A DNA stretch of 7,155 bases from an uncultured Actinomycetes bacterium (GTDB taxonomy: Bacteria; Actinomycetota; Thermoleophilia; Gaiellales; F1-60-MAGs149). How positions within the stretch are numbered: the stretch's first letter is position 1; each line of letters starts with the position of its first letter. This document shows positions 5,880-7,155 of the stretch, one piece after another. The translations under genes were made by a program, and so were the position numbers. The notes below the pieces were generated by a model. That model did not search any database, had not been told where the DNA came from, and worked only from the letters and a program-made list of their open reading frames with translations. The stretch lies in NCBI GenBank assembly GCA_903847495.1, contig CAINDT010000201.1, positions 1-7,155 on the forward strand, given 5' to 3'.

Positions 5880-5902
5880 GCGATGGCGTCATGCGCCGTC
5901 GC
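5880..5902. terminator. GC-rich stem-loop at the tRNA-His/phoU convergent junction
   Basis: GCGATGGCG (5880-5888) and CGCCGTCGC (5894-5902) form a nine-pair stem with one wobble around a five-base loop, TCATG. The loop contains the complement of the phoU TGA stop. A smaller GGCC-GGTT-GGCC hairpin sits at 5867-5878. Neither strand has a T-run after the stem, so this is not a textbook terminator, but GC-rich stems without a U tail are often predicted as terminators in actinobacteria. Its place between two converging genes supports a bidirectional role. Part of the stem is also phoU coding sequence. Confidence 0.45.
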
Positions 5903-6557
5903 CGGGCTGGCTCGCCTCGCCGGTCACCATGTACGTGACACGCTCGGCCACGTTGACCGCATGGTCGCCGACGCGCTCGAGCCAGCGTCCGGCAAACAGC
6001 ATCCGCGACGCCCACTGGCGCAGTTCCGGATCGGCGATGTCGATGGCGAGGATCGTGTCGGCGATCTTCTCGTTCTCCCGGTCGACGAGCTCGTCGAGGG
6101 TCGAGAGCAGTCGCGTGGCGTTCGCATCGCGGCGCTCGAAGGCGTCCATTGCGGTGCGGATCATCTCGGCGCCCCGCTCGCCCATCGCGCGCAGCGCGTC
6201 GGTGATGACCGCCTCCTCGACGAGCGCACGACGCGGCGGCGGCGTGGCTAGGTGTGCGACCCGGGCCGCATTGTGTGCGGCGCGCTCGACGCTGCGATTG
6301 ATGTGCAGCGCGGCCAGGACAAGGCGCAGATCGCTGGCGACCGGAGCCTGGCGGGCGATGATCGTCTCGACGCGCTGCTCGGTCTGGTGGTAGTGGTGCT
6401 TCACCTCGGTCTCGGCCGCGAGCGTGGCCTCGAAGGCCTCGACGCTCCAGTCGACCAGCGCGCGGGTCGCCTCGCCAACGGCATGCGCGGTGATGCGACC
6501 CTCCTCCTGGAGGCCACCGCAGAGCTCGTCGAGCTCGTCCTGCAGTCCCTCTCTCAT
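5889..6557 (-). CDS. phoU: Phosphate signalling protein PhoU
   Basis: PhoU is a cytoplasmic all-helical protein with two similar three-helix bundles. It links the Pst transporter to the PhoR kinase and keeps the Pho response off when phosphate is plentiful. The 222-residue length is typical. The first repeat contains RQAPVASDLRLVLAALHI (69-86) and the second RMLFAGRWLERVGDHAVNVAE (185-205), ending in the family's VTYMVTGE. The second repeat keeps the metal-binding ERxGD motif (E194, D198). In the first it reads ERAAH (91-95), with His in place of Asp, and an unusual HHYH (54-57) lies where acidic residues are usual. The frame is open far upstream, but the ATG opening MREGLQDELDEL matches the family start and overlaps the pstB stop as ATGA, pointing to coupled translation. 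Confidence 0.95.
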   Translation of the reverse strand: MREGLQDELDELCGGLQEEGRITAHAVGEATRALVDWSVEAFEATLAAETEVKHHYHQTEQRVETIIARQAPVASDLRLVLAALHINRSVERAAHNAARVAHLATPPPRRALVEEAVITDALRAMGERGAEMIRTAMDAFERRDANATRLLSTLDELVDRENEKIADTILAIDIADPELRQWASRMLFAGRWLERVGDHAVNVAERVTYMVTGEASQPGDGA

Positions 6558-7155
6558 CCGAACCGTCCCGTCACGTAGGCCTCTGTCCGCTCGTTGGCGG
6601 GCTTGGTGAAGATGCGCTCGGTCGTATCGACCTCGATCAGCACGCCGGTGCGCGTGCCGGTCTCGCCCTGGTCGACCGAGAAGAACGCCGTGATGTCGGC
6701 GACGCGCGCCGCCTGCTGCATGTTGTGGGTGACGATCACGACGGTGTAGTCGTTCTTGAGCGTGATCATCAGGTCCTCGATGGCCGCCGTCGAAATCGGA
6801 TCCAGTGCCGAGCACGGCTCGTCCATCAGGACCACGTCGGGTTCGACCGCCAGCGCACGCGCGATGCAGAGGCGCTGCTGCTGGCCGCCCGACAGTCCGA
6901 GTGCGCCGGACTTGAGCCGGTCCTTGACCTCGTCCCAGAGCGCGGCGCGGCGCAGGGCCTGCTCGACCCGATCGTCGAGCCGATCTTTCATGCCGAGGAC
7001 GCGCGGGCCGAAGGCGACGTTGTCGTAGATCGACTTGGGGAACGGGTTGGGCTTCTGGAACACCATGCCGATGCGCTTGCGGACCTCGATCGCGTCGATC
7101 TCGGGCGCGTAGAGGTTCTCCCCGTGGTACAGGCAGGTGCCGTCGACCTCCGCTC
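6554..7155 (-). CDS. pstB: Phosphate ABC transporter ATP-binding protein PstB, N-terminus missing
   Basis: PstB is the ATPase subunit of the high-affinity PstSCAB phosphate importer, docked on the cytoplasmic face of PstC/PstA. The visible 199 C-terminal residues run to the window edge; the family is about 250-270 long, so roughly 60 residues including Walker A are outside. Present are the Q loop FQKPNPFPKSIYDNVAFG, which is diagnostic for PstB, the signature LSGGQQQRLCIARAL, Walker B VVLMDEP followed by CSALDP, and the H loop VTHNMQQAARVAD. The end TEAYVTGRFG is also typical. An internal Met in the visible part (GMVFQKPNP) is not the start, because the frame stays open and homologous upstream of it. 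The stop overlaps the phoU start by four bases. The pst promoter is outside the window. Confidence 0.97.
   Translation of the reverse strand, partial: AEVDGTCLYHGENLYAPEIDAIEVRKRIGMVFQKPNPFPKSIYDNVAFGPRVLGMKDRLDDRVEQALRRAALWDEVKDRLKSGALGLSGGQQQRLCIARALAVEPDVVLMDEPCSALDPISTAAIEDLMITLKNDYTVVIVTHNMQQAARVADITAFFSVDQGETGTRTGVLIEVDTTERIFTKPANERTEAYVTGRFG

Noticed and set aside
5443..6393. Plus-strand open frame of 316 codons spanning the tRNA
   Set aside because: It runs through a tRNA and antisense to RR2 and phoU, with low-complexity Ser/Arg composition. It is a shadow frame.
6558..6815. Upstream extension of the phoU frame into pstB
   Set aside because: The region codes for conserved PstB on the same strand in another frame. 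The PhoU family start at 6557 overlaps the pstB stop in a typical coupled arrangement.

Overview
This GC-rich window looks chromosomal and most likely actinobacterial. The reasons are the recA-cinA-RodZ-like gene block, a SenX3/PhoR-like kinase with a PAS domain and one membrane anchor, G/C-rich third codon positions, and start sites that look leaderless. A deep lineage such as Thermoleophilia is possible, but that is a guess from gene order and style.

Layout from left to right. (1) A minus-strand block reads right to left as response regulator 1 (RR1, 3031-3756), a RodZ-like membrane helix-turn-helix protein (2206-3000), cinA (938-2209) and recA (1-813, C-terminus off the window). The RodZ-like gene and cinA overlap by four bases, and recA follows after about 124 bp with its own strong ribosome binding site. 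(2) A plus-strand sensor histidine kinase (3868-4977) is divergent from RR1 across a 111-bp region. That region holds an exact 11-bp-period direct repeat and two opposed promoter-like -10 elements. (3) A second, clearly paralogous response regulator (RR2, 4978-5712, minus) meets the kinase tail to tail with no gap. (4) tRNA-His(GTG) lies on the plus strand at 5784-5858. (5) phoU (5889-6557) and pstB (6554 to the window end, N-terminus missing) lie on the minus strand with a four-base overlap. They are the tail of a phosphate uptake operon whose pstS, pstC and pstA are presumably to the right.

How the genes work together. PstB powers phosphate import. PhoU normally links the transporter to a PhoR-type kinase, which phosphorylates a PhoB/PhoP/RegX3-type regulator. 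The kinase here has almost no extracytoplasmic domain, which fits sensing through the transporter and PhoU. Two sister regulators flank the single kinase, so one or both may be its partner. The recA/cinA/RodZ-like block is an otherwise separate DNA-repair, nucleotide-salvage and cell-shape cluster that happens to lie downstream of RR1.

Most of the window is ordinary core genome. The observations most worth checking are the repeat between RR1 and the kinase, the shared six-base spacing of TANNNT elements before four start codons, the two paralogous regulators around one kinase, and the degenerate first metal site of PhoU. No stretch over 300 bp lacks a gene, and I see no mobile element, CRISPR array or other clearly new system.
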